Shown: positions 1-10,550 of the stretch, in pieces
Layout of the letters: each line of letters opens with the position of its first letter
Numbering within the stretch: the first letter of the stretch is position 1
DNA from: Ricinus communis
Taxonomy: Eukaryota > Streptophyta > Magnoliopsida > Malpighiales > Euphorbiaceae
Assembly: GCF_019578655.1 (NCBI RefSeq)
Contig: NC_063261.1
Location: 8,130,446-8,194,445 of the forward strand
Direction of reading: 5' to 3'
Length of the DNA stretch: 64,000 bases
Made by a program: the position numbers and the translations under genes
The notes under the pieces: generated by a model
Database searches by the model: none
The model's input: only the letters and a program-made list of their open reading frames with translations
Told to the model about the DNA's origin: nothing

Positions 1-109
1 ATTAGGACTACAAAGACTGTCTCTCTCTCAATAAAGACTCTTTCCAGTGTTTTTCACTGCAAAAACCATAAACCCGTCTTCTCCATTTTCTCTATCTCTT
101 TCTTAGGAG
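1..109 (+). other. 5' leader of the HD-Zip gene
   Basis: This is the sequence before the ATG at 110. It is CT-rich (TCTCTCTCTC near 20-30 and CTATCTCTTTC near 90-105), as is common in plant 5' untranslated leaders. The core promoter and transcription start are not identifiable and probably lie outside the window. Confidence 0.5.
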
Positions 110-1672
110 ATGGAGCTTGGTTTAAGCTTAGGAGATGCTTCAAAGCCATTGGGGTTCATAGAGAAAGCAAGAGATGTCTCTAGCAAAAGACGCTTAGGGT
201 TTTGCATGGGCTTGTCTATCGACCCAAATCCTAGAAATGAACAGCAAGATGCTGATCATCATCATGATGAACAAGAAGCAGAAGAAGATGGTGATAAAGG
301 GAAACATAGTAGCAACAATTACAGTACAGATACAGCAGCAACAACGTCAACAATAAAAATCAAGAGAGCAGCACCTGATCATGATCTCATAGATACTGAT
401 CATCAACATCATAGAAGGCCTTCCACAGATCCACCTATAATTCAGCTTGATCTTCTACCAAACACTCCTGTTGTCGTCCCTCGTCATCATCACCATGCTC
501 TTCTTTGGCCTTCTTCTGATAACGGTACAAATAAAAAAACAAAAGAAAAAATCCTTTTTTTTCTCCTTTATTTAACTAGTTTACCTACTACCCAGAAATT
601 GTTTTCTTTGTATTCAATTTGGGTTATTTTTGTTTTGTTGTGTATCTTTTATTATCTGGTTCAGTCTTGAGCCAGACGTCTCAACCAACTATGCTTTCCG
701 AATTATATGTTTAAGCTTCCTCTTGTGTGTGTTTTCTTGGACAACAGGAAGTTATGATGCAAAAGGGTTAGATGTGAATCGGCTACCGGCGGTGGAGGAG
801 GCTGAGGATGGGGCGGCTTTGTCATCTTCGACACCAAACAGTGCAGCCTCATCATTTCAAATGGATTTTTGCATATACGGTAAAGGTGGAAATCATCATG
901 AGGGTGAAAGAGCTTCTTCAAGAGCTAGTGACGAGGATGAGAATGGTAGTGCTAGAAAGAAACTCAGGCTCTCCAAGGAACAGTCTGCTTTTCTTGAAGA
1001 AAGCTTTAAAGAACATAACACTCTCAATCCTGTAAGTGCCTCCCCCCAAAAATAAAAACAAAAAAACCAAAAGGGTACTAAAGAAAGATAATTAATTCTC
1101 AATTAATCTTGATTTAATAATGGTGCAGAAACAAAAGCTGGCTCTTGCAAAACAGCTTAGTCTCCGTCCACGCCAAGTTGAAGTCTGGTTTCAGAACAGA
1201 AGAGCAAGGTATAAAATCTATGATATTAAAGTTAATTTTCGTATTTTCTTTTAAAACTTCTTTGGATTTTAATTAAATAGATAAAATTTTGAATTTGATT
1301 ATTAATATTAATAGGACCAAATTGAAGCAAACCGAGGTGGATTGTGAGTACTTAAAGAGGTGTTGTGAGACATTAACAGAAGAGAATAGAAGACTGCATA
1401 AGGAGCTTCAAGAATTAAGAGCTTTAACGTCTTCAAATCCATTCTACATGCAAGTTCCTGCCACCACTCTAACTATGTGTCCCTCTTGTGAGAGAGTTGC
1501 CACCACCTCCACAGCCACTGCCACAACAACCACCACCACCACTACTACCAAGAACAATATTAGCACCGAACCGGCCTCATCCAAAGGCACAGGACTGTCC
1601 CTCAGTACTAAAACAAGATTATATCCATTTGTTCACACACAAACCCATTCTCATCAGCCTACAGCTTCTTAA
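110..1672 (+). CDS. HAT14-like: HD-Zip class II homeodomain-leucine zipper transcription factor, HAT14-like (4 exons)
   Basis: Exons are read as 110-524, 748-1031, 1129-1208 and 1315-1672. All three introns are GT-AG, phases agree, and the total is 1,137 nt, or 378 residues plus stop. The N-terminus MELGLSLG has an LxLxL EAR-type repression motif and the HD-ZIP_N region. A homeodomain runs from about residue 210 ([10 protein letters not shown]) to helix 3 ([11 protein letters not shown]), directly followed by a leucine zipper ([13 protein letters not shown], with further heptads to LQELRAL). Behind it is the class II CPSCE redox motif within [10 protein letters not shown]. This domain order defines HD-Zip II proteins, nuclear factors that bind CAAT(G/C)ATTG-type sites as dimers and mostly repress, for example in shade and auxin responses (family knowledge). 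The stretch around [12 protein letters not shown] resembles HAT14 more than HAT22 or ATHB2. His-rich runs near residues 75-130 and a Thr-rich run near 335 are low-complexity linkers. The introns interrupt the homeodomain, as is usual for the family. It appears intact. Confidence 0.93.
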
Positions 1673-2230
1673 AGTCAAGAGTTATAAATTAAGAGAAGAG
1701 AAACTAGAGGTTCCAGTGTTCATAACTTATGTACATATATAAGGGTTTTTTTCCTAGAGAGAGAAGAAATCTTATAGGTTATTTGATTCAGTTCATTAAT
1801 GGGTTGGTTAATTAATTACATGGTTTCATCTGTTTGGAGGGGAATTCTTGTAAAAGAAAAGAAAAAGTTGGAATTTTCTTGGTTTTGCCATATCATATAC
1901 TAGTAGTAGTAGGATCAGAGAAAACATACTGTTTCAAGAAAAAGATCATGTTGAAAGAATGTTATTTTCTTGTTAAATAGAAATTTTCCTTCACTTTCTT
2001 GGAAAGTAAAATGGAAAAGTAAACAATTTGTTTAATAAGTTGGTGCTTGATCGATGGTGTTGTTATCATTAGTATTAATGTTGACTGCATTTGTAGGTGT
2101 GAGATTAATCTAAATTCGATTGGTTGATTAATTAAACTAATTGGTTTGGTGAAGGCGTGGATCAAGGGTTCCTTTAACAAAGCATAGGTTTTTTATTTAT
2201 TTAATTTGTTTGAACACAAGATGAAGATAT
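1673..2230 (+). other. 3' untranslated and downstream region of the HD-Zip gene
   Basis: This non-coding, T-rich sequence follows the TAA at 1670-1672. It still looks low-copy (mixed composition, no repeats). The polyadenylation site cannot be fixed by eye. Short open frames here lack any recognisable protein. Confidence 0.4.
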
Positions 2231-4280
2231 AGAATTTTATTCAAATCTCAAGTGGCCAAAAAGGTAGATTTTGTATCTCCTATTTTATTTTTATTTTTTT
2301 TTCATGATTGCTTTTGGTAAAAGCATTTTCTAAAATAATAATTAATTTTCTTAAATTTTAAATACTTTTTTTAAGAAAAGACCGGAATTAGTTTGAAACT
2401 GCAGATAAATTTTTTTAGAAAAGATAATATGATAAAATAGTTTATAAAAAAATTAAAAACAAGTTAAACTTATTCTTTCAACATTAACTAAAATTACAAA
2501 TAAAACTATTTTCCAAAAAAGAATTTAGTGAAAAAATTATTAAAAAAAAAGTATTTTAAAGGCTCTATCAGAGTCCCAAGCAAACGTTCGTAAGATTACA
2601 TTGAAAGCCAAGGTTGAAAATTATTAATAAGGAAGGAGGAGTGGGGTAAATGGAAAGTGTCTGTTATTATAGGTAGGGACTGGGGACTGGACTTGGAAAG
2701 TCGGGCAGACTGCAAAGCATAGGGTAGCGAGTGTTTGTGGGGACACAGATGGACAAGACAGTGATATAATATGTTCCCTTTAAAATCGGTATCCTTTTGG
2801 GCAATCCCAATTATGAATACACACGGGGGAAGTACGTTGCTCATTATTCAATTTTTCTTTCTTTTTTTTTTAAATCTTTTTCGTCTAAATAAGTTGCAAG
2901 GCACGTGACTTCTCACCAGATGTTTATGTTCAAAACTCGGGCGGGGTGAGCTTTTGCTCGATTTGAATTTTTTTTAAGTTTGATTGGCGTATGATCCATT
3001 TTGGTTATGTCTTGTTTGCCATTAAAAATACTGTTTTTTTAATAAATACTATAAAAATATAAAATACTTATAAAATTGCTGATAATAAATTATTCAGCAT
3101 GAAATTTTATTTATAAAAATAATCTAAGACAAAATCTTATTTATAAAAATAACCGATTTAATTTTTTTAAATGAAAAAGTAAATGTTAGATATATTTAAA
3201 GAAAATTTTTATATGTTCAATGTACTTTTATTAAATAATAAATTTAAAATATATTAATATTTATAAAATATTATTACGTTTTGTTTGATTTTGTGATATT
3301 AATGATGCATACATAAATAAATAAATCTAAAAGGTACTTTTTTTTATTTAAAAATTTGAAAATTTGTTGAAAATATTATATGTAAAACATGACATAAATT
3401 GCTACAAGGTAAAATAATATGTTGAGTATATATTAAAGAAAAAATTATATGTCTAGTATACTTTTGATATACACTAAACAAAAAATTATATTAATTTTTA
3501 ATTATTTTTATGTTAAATACTAATGATATAAAATATCAATTTTTTTATATTAAAATTTAAATGAATAGTTTAATAAATATGTACAATATTTTCTAGTATT
3601 TTAAAAAGCTAAAAAAAATATTAATAAAATAAAAATAAATAACAACAAAAGGTATATATATTTAATAATAAATGGTATGCTTTAAGTATACATTAGGTAT
3701 TTCAACCTATATTAAATGAAATAAAATGCAAACTCAAAAGAAGTTGAATGTCAAAAGGTATATGTTTGCGAAATAATAATATATTTTGGGCATCTAAAAC
3801 TTTTTAAAAATGAAATAGAATTCAACTCAAATGTTCAACAACAATCGATATATATTTACTAAAATATGGTATATGTTATGTATCTATAAAATATTTGAAA
3901 CTAATTTAAACAAACCAAGAAAGATAAAGAAAATGAAGAATGAGTATTTCTGAAAATAGGAGGGAATGTTTTGAAAAAGAAGAAGAAGAAAAGACAGAGA
4001 TATTTTTATAATTACTTTTAAAAATTTGATAAATAATGAAATTTCTTCTTAAAAATATATAAATTTTTACTTGAATTACTCAGTAGGCTGAGCTTGTTGG
4101 ATAGAGCTTAAAGAGACCATATTCTTAAATCCGTCTAAAAAATAATTGAGTATTTTTTAGTTTAGGCTTAAATGAGCCTAAAATAAAAATTATATTTACA
4201 AACTTGAAAAGTTTTAAACAAACTTAAACAGATCGAGAATGTATTTAAGCCTATAAATAGATGTATTCTTATAAGAGTAA
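2231..4280. other. AT-rich intergenic DNA
   Basis: This stretch is very AT-rich, with many TATATA, AAATAT and poly-T runs and no coding frame of substance. Around 3,640-3,900 the short string GGTATATAT-TTA/ATGTT recurs several times (near 3,651, 3,756, 3,846 and 3,868), suggesting a worn repeat. Around 4,080-4,250 phrases such as 'aggctgagcttg' and 'aggcttaaatgagcct' look like decayed transposon sequence. I could not assign a family. Confidence 0.5.
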
Positions 4281-4289
4281 GAACAAACC

Positions 4290-5340
4290 TTGGGAACTGC
4301 GGATGCGAGTCTTCCTCCAGGGTTCTTTCCCAGCAGATGCACTCATGTAAGTGACTTTTCTTTATTATTTCCTACGTATCTTCATTTTCCTAAAATGTTA
4401 GTAACACATATATGTACTACTTACAAATTTAAAGGGATCAGTTCGAGCATGTATACCATCTCGCTACTGTTGCTAGGAGACAGTTCTTTGTCGTCGATGA
4501 AGATTATAGGGTAAGTCAAAACCAAAAATATGCACGTGATATGATATGTATCTTATAATGTGCAATGCATGCCTAATCCTTTGGGTTTCTACAAAGAGAT
4601 CATGAGGGCTTGCAGGGGCAAGTCGATGCTCAATACCAACAGATTGAGACTCATACTCTAGCTATTTACTCTTTGGACCAATGGCTTAAAGATTGATTCA
4701 GACAAAGGGATGGAAGATTCCAAGGAGGGCCCTAATGATTTTCCATGACTTTGAAGATTCTTTTGCTTTTGAAACACTATTTTGTACTGATATTTGTTAT
4801 CGCTCTTATTATGACTGTATGGCACTAGGTTTTAAATGCAAAAGTCAATTTGATCATATTGAATGCGTATTTTCGTTGTCCAATGGCAATTTTCACATGT
4901 ATACAACTTGTATGAGTGTCAAAACATCAAAATACATCAAAATTGGGGTTTTTATATTGTGCCACATCACACAGCCAATTGGTTGTAGAGTTGAGCCGAT
5001 CAACTCTACTCTTGCAAAGTCCGATTATGACTTAAACTCTTCTATTTTAAATACTCATGCACACTTTAGGCTTATTCAAACACGATATCTTTCACCTTTT
5101 GCTCCAAAAATATGACTCACAACAGTGAAAAAGCCCTCAAGACCTTAGTTGGTGATGAATGGATCAAGCTTGAGAAATTCCATCTCTCTTCCTTCAAAGC
5201 TTTACAACATACCACGCTTGACTACAAGTATCTTCATTCAACTACTAACTTTGGTGCCTAAAAGACCATGTTTTCTGTTTCAACTGCCAAAAACTGTGCT
5301 AAATGATCGAAGAGTTCACTATTATTCTTGGAGGTCGTAG
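4290..5340 (+). pseudogene. Duplicate fragment: end of a PMD gene and start of a DUF7745-like gene
   Basis: The segment is recognisably the same as 8,380-9,030. Matches include 'gatcagttcgagcatgta' against 'gatcagttcaatcatgta', the 'tcgatgaagatt' exon end, a following GTAAG intron, and later the DUF7745 start 'gatgaatggatcaagcttgag' against 'gatgagtggattaaagttagg'. Between the two parts (about 4,640-5,110) lies a PMD C-terminal tail (VDAQYQQIETHTLA, then stop) and its downstream sequence, which is shorter in the other copy. It is therefore a second copy of the PMD/DUF7745 junction of a Tat retrotransposon, broken by stops and cut off at about 5,340 against an LTR fragment. It is not a functional gene. 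Confidence 0.6.
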
Positions 5341-5344
5341 TAGT

Positions 5345-5679
5345 CCACCCATAAAATGACAACCACATTCAGAAAGTAGGTTATTTAGGATCATGTAGAG
5401 CCAATCAGCTCTATATAGAACCGATTGGTTGTACGTAGAGTCGATTGGCTCAAGGGCTAAAAAGTTTATAAAATTCTTGCAATTCACCTTCAAACTTAAT
5501 TTTTCCTATCAATTTGGATCCAAATTGATTTTAGAGAAACAATTTTGGTTCAATTACTCACAACCCTAGCTAGGACTCGCTCGTCCTCAACCTCTCGAGA
5601 TTCAAGAAAAGCAGTAACTTTCATCATCAGGTTTTCCATAATTCCCTCAATGTCTAAATCTGAAAAATGGGTGCTGACA
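5345..5679 (-). mobile_element. Tat-type LTR fragment (U3 part of the 3' LTR of element A)
   Basis: Read on the minus strand it begins TGTCAGCACCCATTTTTC at 5,679 and matches the U3 start of the LTRs at 36,940, 40,760 and 56,317. A polypurine-like CCGAGGGTAGT (5,680-5,690, minus strand) lies just outside, as expected upstream of a 3' LTR. The far end is cut off near 5,345-5,395, so most of the LTR is missing. The internal region of the element lies to its right. Confidence 0.65.
5396..5457. repeat. Palindrome cluster, AGAGCCRATYRGCTCT type
   Basis: Three adjacent imperfect copies of a 16-bp palindrome: agagccaatcagctct, agaaccgattggttgt and agagtcgattggctca, spaced 20-24 bp apart. Related clusters occur near 4,973-5,008, 6,602-6,635, 35,905-35,925, 37,191-37,241, 38,282-38,298, 39,411-39,485, 41,009-41,046, 42,671-42,735, 56,571-56,670 and 60,175-60,215. 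The symmetry suggests a dimeric protein binding site or a replication/packaging hairpin; function is inference. Confidence 0.7.
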
Positions 5680-5824
5680 ACTACCCTCGGTTTTTCAAAA
5701 TTTATAAACACAAATATGCTTAAATAAATTGAGACAAATCATAAATATCAAGGATACGGTAAAGGATATAATAATGAGCTTAGAAGCCATGCTTCACAAG
5801 CCCATATTGTTGCAAAATCTTTGA

Positions 5825-6045
5825 CTTTGATATAAAGACCACGACCGCTTGATTAAAGTACCACGCTTGATTGAGTTGAGGACTATGCTTGCTTGAGTTT
5901 GAGGACTACGCCTGCATGATTAAAGGATTATGCCTGGTTTGATTTAAGGACTATGCCTGGTTTAATATAAAGACTATGCCTACTCGATTGAAGGACTACA
6001 CCTGATCTAATTTTGAGGACTATGTCTGCTTGATTGATTTTCCAC
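5825..6045 (+). repeat. Tandem ~30-bp repeat array ('gaggactatgcctgcttgattt')
   Basis: About eight degenerate units centred on 'aggactatgcctg.ttgattt' lie between the LTR fragment and the TATA box of the PMD gene. A reverse-complement array of the same unit ('aagcaggcatagtcctca') lies at 36,660-36,800, the matching place in a second Tat element, and a diverged one lies at 40,430-40,520. The conserved position argues that the array belongs to the element. Confidence 0.75.
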
Positions 6046-6212
6046 TTCTGGGTATTGATTTTGATATTAAGTTGATAAATTTCCACCTCGGGATGTAATT
6101 GAATTGATTAATATCTTCTAGGGACTGCACTAATAATTTGCCCGTCCAGGGACTAAAATGTCATTTCGAGAGGTCAAGGGGCAAAATGACACTTTTTGCC
6201 TTCTTTAGGACA

Positions 6213-6224
6213 TATAAATATATA
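6213..6224 (+). promoter_or_regulatory. Putative TATA box of the antisense PMD gene
   Basis: TATAAATATATA lies about 100 nt upstream of the ATG at 6,327. The second copy of this gene has TATATA at 36,323-36,329 on the opposite strand, about 127 nt from its ATG at 36,196. Conservation in two elements supports a real core promoter that is independent of the LTR. Confidence 0.55.
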
Positions 6225-6326
6225 TCTTCTTATCCATTCTTCCTATTTTCTATATGAACTCCCTTTTCACTCTTTCTTTGATTACTTCTTTATTTCCTAG
6301 CCAAATTTCGCAAAATTTATCTCGAA

Positions 6327-8720
6327 ATGGCTAGCTCTTCCTTAAAATTTGTTGGATGCACCCTAATCGCACTAGATTAGGACTTTTCGCCGCTAATTTC
6401 GCATCATAAAAACCTTAGGTTAGTTAAAGGGGAGGAAATCCCTATTCTGGCCAAATTGAGCATATACATTAGGCATTCTCGTGCATCGATGAGGTATTTT
6501 TCCTTTGTTAACCATTCTTTCTTGTCATTTAAACACTAGATACATGTGTAGTTTGTCTAAAAGAACATAAAAAATAATGAAAATCCATGTGCCCTATACG
6601 ATAGAGCCGATAAGCTCTGCACAGCCCGATCGAGCGCGGTAGGCCAAAGATTGATATTTGGGTATCTTTACAAAAAGACTTAAAATGGTTAGTGTACTTA
6701 CCTCTTTTGTGCCTCAGTATGTGGGTATTGCATTTTTATACATGCCTATGTATTTTTAGAGTGATGTTGTGTTAATTCAATTCACCAAAATTTTTTATAG
6801 CACACGAGAGTGGTTCAATGAGCTATCAAGCTCTGTCTAGGCTTGGATTGGTGACACCAAGTTCCCACAGTTCATTGCCACGTTGTCGCTTATTGCTAGG
6901 AGGACTAACCATAACTCGGTCTATGCATTGATAAAGAGGTGGATGGACACCACCTAGACCTTTCACATACCAGTCGTGGAGCTGACATTGTTTCTTCTAT
7001 CTTTCACTGGAATCACTGGCATTAACGTTACAAGTACACCTTTACCTTTTGATGATGCTATCCACGTCTAACAGTTGATGCTCGAGACTAGTTCATTATC
7101 GATTTGCTAGGGTTCTAACCTATGTGCAAGAAAACCCGGTGCTTGGCCCATCAGAGCATTCCCCTCCACTATAGGGGATTTACACCTCAGAATACTTGGG
7201 AGGTAGATCAGATCGCCCGAGCTTTTCTTGTTTACATCTCCAGGACTACATTGTTCAGCAATTTGGGGAACTCATTGAACCTCCATTACTTGGCTACTTT
7301 GAGGGATTTAGATAAGATTTCCTCTTTCAATTAGGGGTCTGCAACTCTCGCTTATCTGTACCAGGAGATGGACATCACAGTCCGCGGAAGCAAGAGGCTC
7401 TGTAGCTTCTGGCATGCTGTGCATGTAAGTTTTGTCTACTACTTTACTTTTTTGCTTTTTATAGTTGTGCATAAGTTGCTAATTCATCTTGAATGCATGT
7501 ATAGGATTTGGAGATCGGTCTCATAGTAGGCTCACAACCTATTAGCACATCTTGAGCCTTCCCTCGCTTAAGTCGCTCGGGTTCAAGCAGGAGCGTCCCG
7601 ATGGAGTGGGCGTAGGTCCACATACACCATATATAGATTAACTCCATATCTTGGGACTAGGTAAGAGATAGACTTATTAATTTCATTTACAATTTAAAGG
7701 TGTGATTACTTACCTCTGCAATTTTATAGATTTTTTGCAACTGGCTAAAGGAGCATCTTCATTGGGACCCTTATATGCGATCTGTCATGGATCTCGAGGA
7801 AAGGAGGGTTCTCCTAGTTAGCCTCACCCATCGAGCATAGTACTTGGAAGAGAGGATCTATGGCTGGGAGAGAGGGCCCAAAAGGCACTGAGTGCCTTTT
7901 TCTACTTCTCTATCTATGTTCTAGATGGCTAACATCACCGATGAGGAGCTAGCAGTGAGCCCGGAGGGTATCGCAACCTCGAAGATCTCACTATTCGATC
8001 TCAGGGGATGGACTACTCCTCCTTCATATCACAGCTGCTAGGGCCTGTTCCCCTAAATAGTGAGGCCATCGCCAAGTATTTTCTCACTTTGGTTATTTTA
8101 TATAATTACTTGATATATTGTTGTTTGGTCCTTATTCCTTTGTTTTAGTTACCACGCCCTACACCTCGAGCTTTTGAGTCAAAGGGGTGGTTTGTTTGCC
8201 GTCCCAAGTCCACTCGAATCATAGACTCATCGACGGTCATTGCCTTTGAGGCACCACCTACGGCGACATCCGATGTGTTCTCAGGGAGTATCCCATTCCT
8301 TTCGAACCCTATGATGTCTTACTAAAGTCTTGGCACAGTCAATCACCGTTTAGCTTTAGAGTCGAGCAATCCTCCAGATTTTACTTTGGCCAGTTATACA
8401 CATATGAGTTACCTTTTTTAGCGCTTTATTCATTTCTTTTCTTTTCCTAAAAACATTAGTAACATATATACATGTAATTATACAGATTCAAAGAGATCAG
8501 TTCAATCATGTACACTAGCTCGTCGCGGTTGCGAGGAGGCAATTCTTCATTATCGATGAAGATTTAAAGGTAAGTAAAAATAAAAAATGAATGCATAATA
8601 TATGCATGTATGTCATGAAATGCAATAGCTAATTCCTTTAGGTTTCTTTCTATTGGAAAGAGATCACGAGAGCTTGCAGGGCAATTGGACGACCGTCGGC
8701 CAGGTTGAGGATCACTAGCG
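6327..8720 (+). pseudogene. Plant mobile domain (PMD) gene carried by Tat element A, degenerate
   Basis: Readable exons are 6,327-6,493 (starts MASSSLKFVG), 6,801-7,424, 7,505-about 7,665 and 7,735 onward, with GT-AG introns of about 307, 80 and 70 nt. Exon 2 carries PMD signatures: HNSVYALIKRWMDTT, then TFHIPVVELTL, then WEVDQIARAFLVYIS, LRDLDKISSF and RGSKRLCSFWHAVH. PMD (Pfam PF10536) is found in the plant proteins MAIN and MAIL1, which act in silencing and meristem maintenance, and in transposon-borne relatives (family knowledge). Several in-frame stops, for example after WMDTT and in exon 1, show that it is dead. It lies downstream of pol and antisense to it. The last exons (8,380-8,720) precede the DUF7745-like gene directly. 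The exon match with the minus-strand copy (28,285-36,196) supports this structure. Confidence 0.75.
6602..6635. repeat. Palindrome copy in PMD intron 1
   Basis: The sequence agagccgataagctct followed by a second half-copy (agcccgatcgagc) lies inside intron 1. The PMD copy on the minus strand has the same motif in its intron 1 at 35,905-35,925, so the position is conserved between elements. Confidence 0.5.
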
Positions 8721-8733
8721 CCGGATCGAAATC

Positions 8734-10140
8734 TTGACCCTACAACATTCCCTCATACGCATCTCATTAACCATGATACAAAGAAGTGCCAAAACCCTAA
8801 ATACCTTTCTCAAAACCCTAACTGGCGATGAGTGGATTAAAGTTAGGAAATTTCACCTATCTTCCTTCAAGGCAATTCAACGCATCAAGCTTGATTATGG
8901 CTTCCTTCAATCGGCTATCAACTTTTGGTGCCCAAAAGATTACATTTTCTACTTTAATGGGTAAGAGTTATGCTTGATGATTAAAGAGTTCATTACCATT
9001 CTTGGAGGCCCCGAGGATTCTACACACCTTATTGCTTTGCCAAGGCTAGATGACCCATTCCTTGGCAAATTGGTAGAGCGATTTAATATGCCCCCATTTA
9101 AGATAATTTTCCATTCCGTTGACGGATACTTTACCCTTACTACATTGATCTCTTGTTATGATAAGAATGAGAGGGGTACACCCACTTGGGTTAAGATATT
9201 GAGCTTTTGTCTTTGTGCCCAATTTTTATTAATTTCTTCTCAGGGAGAGGGAGATATCAGAATTGCTAGCATCATTGATCAAGTAGAGTGTGGAGCTGAT
9301 CCAATTCCTGTCATCTTGGCTGAAACTATTATTGGGTTAGACATGAACAAAACCTATCAACATTTTGGTGGCAGCCTCATTCTCTTGCAAGAGTGCAATC
9401 AAATCTCATTTTCTATTTATTCTTTTTGCCTAGACCATCCTTTTAGAGTTTCGACTTAGCAGGCTATTGTCTTAATTTTTGCCTAAGCCGCCCTTTCTGG
9501 TTTTTAACTTAGTAGACTATATATTTGCCTAAGTCGCCCTTTTTGGATTTCCAACTTAGCTTTATTTTTATTTCCTTTTTAGCTTTGTTTTATTTCTTTT
9601 TTTCTTTTCTTTTGTCTCCTTTTACAGATTTGGTTGTGTGAAAAGCTATAAATACTGACCATTCCAAAGAATATTGACAAGTATGAGTTGAAGCACGTAT
9701 ACGTCTGCTTTATTGCTACCTTGCAAGGTCATGAGGGCTGGATTTCTTAAATGAAAGGCATCCCACACTTATCCTCTGGACCTGCCCTTGGTGGAGAATC
9801 AAGCATGTTACATTCTTGGTGTATAGCAATTGTGTTTCCTTACCCAGTTTACGCGTGTCCACTTTTTACACACCTTTAAGAATCTATCACTAGTATGGGC
9901 AAAAGCAGCAAATTTTGGAGTTCCCCCTGAATTTGAAGGTTTCGCATTGAGGCTAGAATTTTTGGACAAGATTGAGAGGCTTTGGCTCCGCCGTACTATA
10001 GAGTGGAATCTTGATACTGAAGGTGACCTAACCATAGATGACAACTTCAAAGCTTGGATCTAGCTTCAAACTTCTACTGCATCTAGATTTGCAAGATTCA
10101 AGAGGACCTCAGAGCTAGTTGCTGAATCTAGAGATGTAGA
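8734..10140 (+). pseudogene. DUF7745-like gene of Tat element A (antisense to pol), degenerate
   Basis: Exon 1 (8,734-9,390) reads through in one frame with a single TAA at 8,962-8,964. It contains GDEWIKVRKFHLSSF, AINFWCPKDYIFYFNG, ITILGGPEDSTHLIALP, FKIIFHSVDGYFTL and QGEGDIRIASIIDQVECG. The intron (9,391-9,627) has kept its acceptor TTTACAG but lost its donor (ttgcaa/gagtgc where copy B has ttgcag/gttagt). Exon 2 starts IWLCEKL at 9,628 and runs through EGWIS and PALGGESSMLHSW, with three stops or frameshifts to about 10,063. The layout resembles the plant DUF7745 family, which is common in retroelement-derived ORFs and has no known biochemical role. The family name is from memory of the pattern. 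It follows the PMD gene on the same strand and faces pol tail to tail. Confidence 0.65.
9391..9627 (+). repeat. Intron-borne minisatellite of the DUF7745-like gene
   Basis: Three imperfect copies of 'tttttgcctaagccgccctttt' plus 'ggtttt.aacttagcaggct' occupy this intron, about 45-60 bp per unit. A further diverged copy is at about 10,385-10,440. The intron of the second gene copy (19,413-19,649) holds the same units, and more occur at 20,340-20,480. Confidence 0.65.
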
Positions 10141-10550
10141 TGCTAAAACAAGAAAATAAAATGCTCCTCTTTAGATCTTATTTATTTTGCTTAGGACTTA
10201 GGTTAGCATTTTCTTTCAGTTAGTGCATAAAGCAATAAACAAACATATATATATTTGATAAAAATTCTAAACAGTTTATTCATTTATTAAAGGCCCAAAT
10301 GAGCACATTTTGATTTCTCATGATACAACTTCTGTTATCAGCCAGTCCTCTTTGATTTTCTAGCTGAACATTTTCTCTCTTTATGCCTTAATTTTTGTTT
10401 GACCAGCCTTTTTTAAGTTTTCTAATTAGTAGGCCATTTTTTTTATTTTATTTTCTTAATTTTTTGTACATAGTATTTCTTGAGATGATCTAGGTTAATA
10501 GGCTTAGAGAATTCATTCCCTTATAAGTCTGAAATCTTAGCAGCACCCTT

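Noticed and set aside
630..746. Upstream extension of the exon 2 frame with an ATG at 630
   Set aside because: The stretch is intron 1. The GT at 525 and AG at 747 splice in frame and give the expected HD-Zip protein.
2596..2844. 82-codon frame on the minus strand
   Set aside because: No family resemblance and no start context. It sits in intergenic sequence.
5825..6045. CRISPR-like array
   Set aside because: The units are degenerate and contiguous without unique spacers, in a plant retroelement. It is an ordinary tandem repeat.
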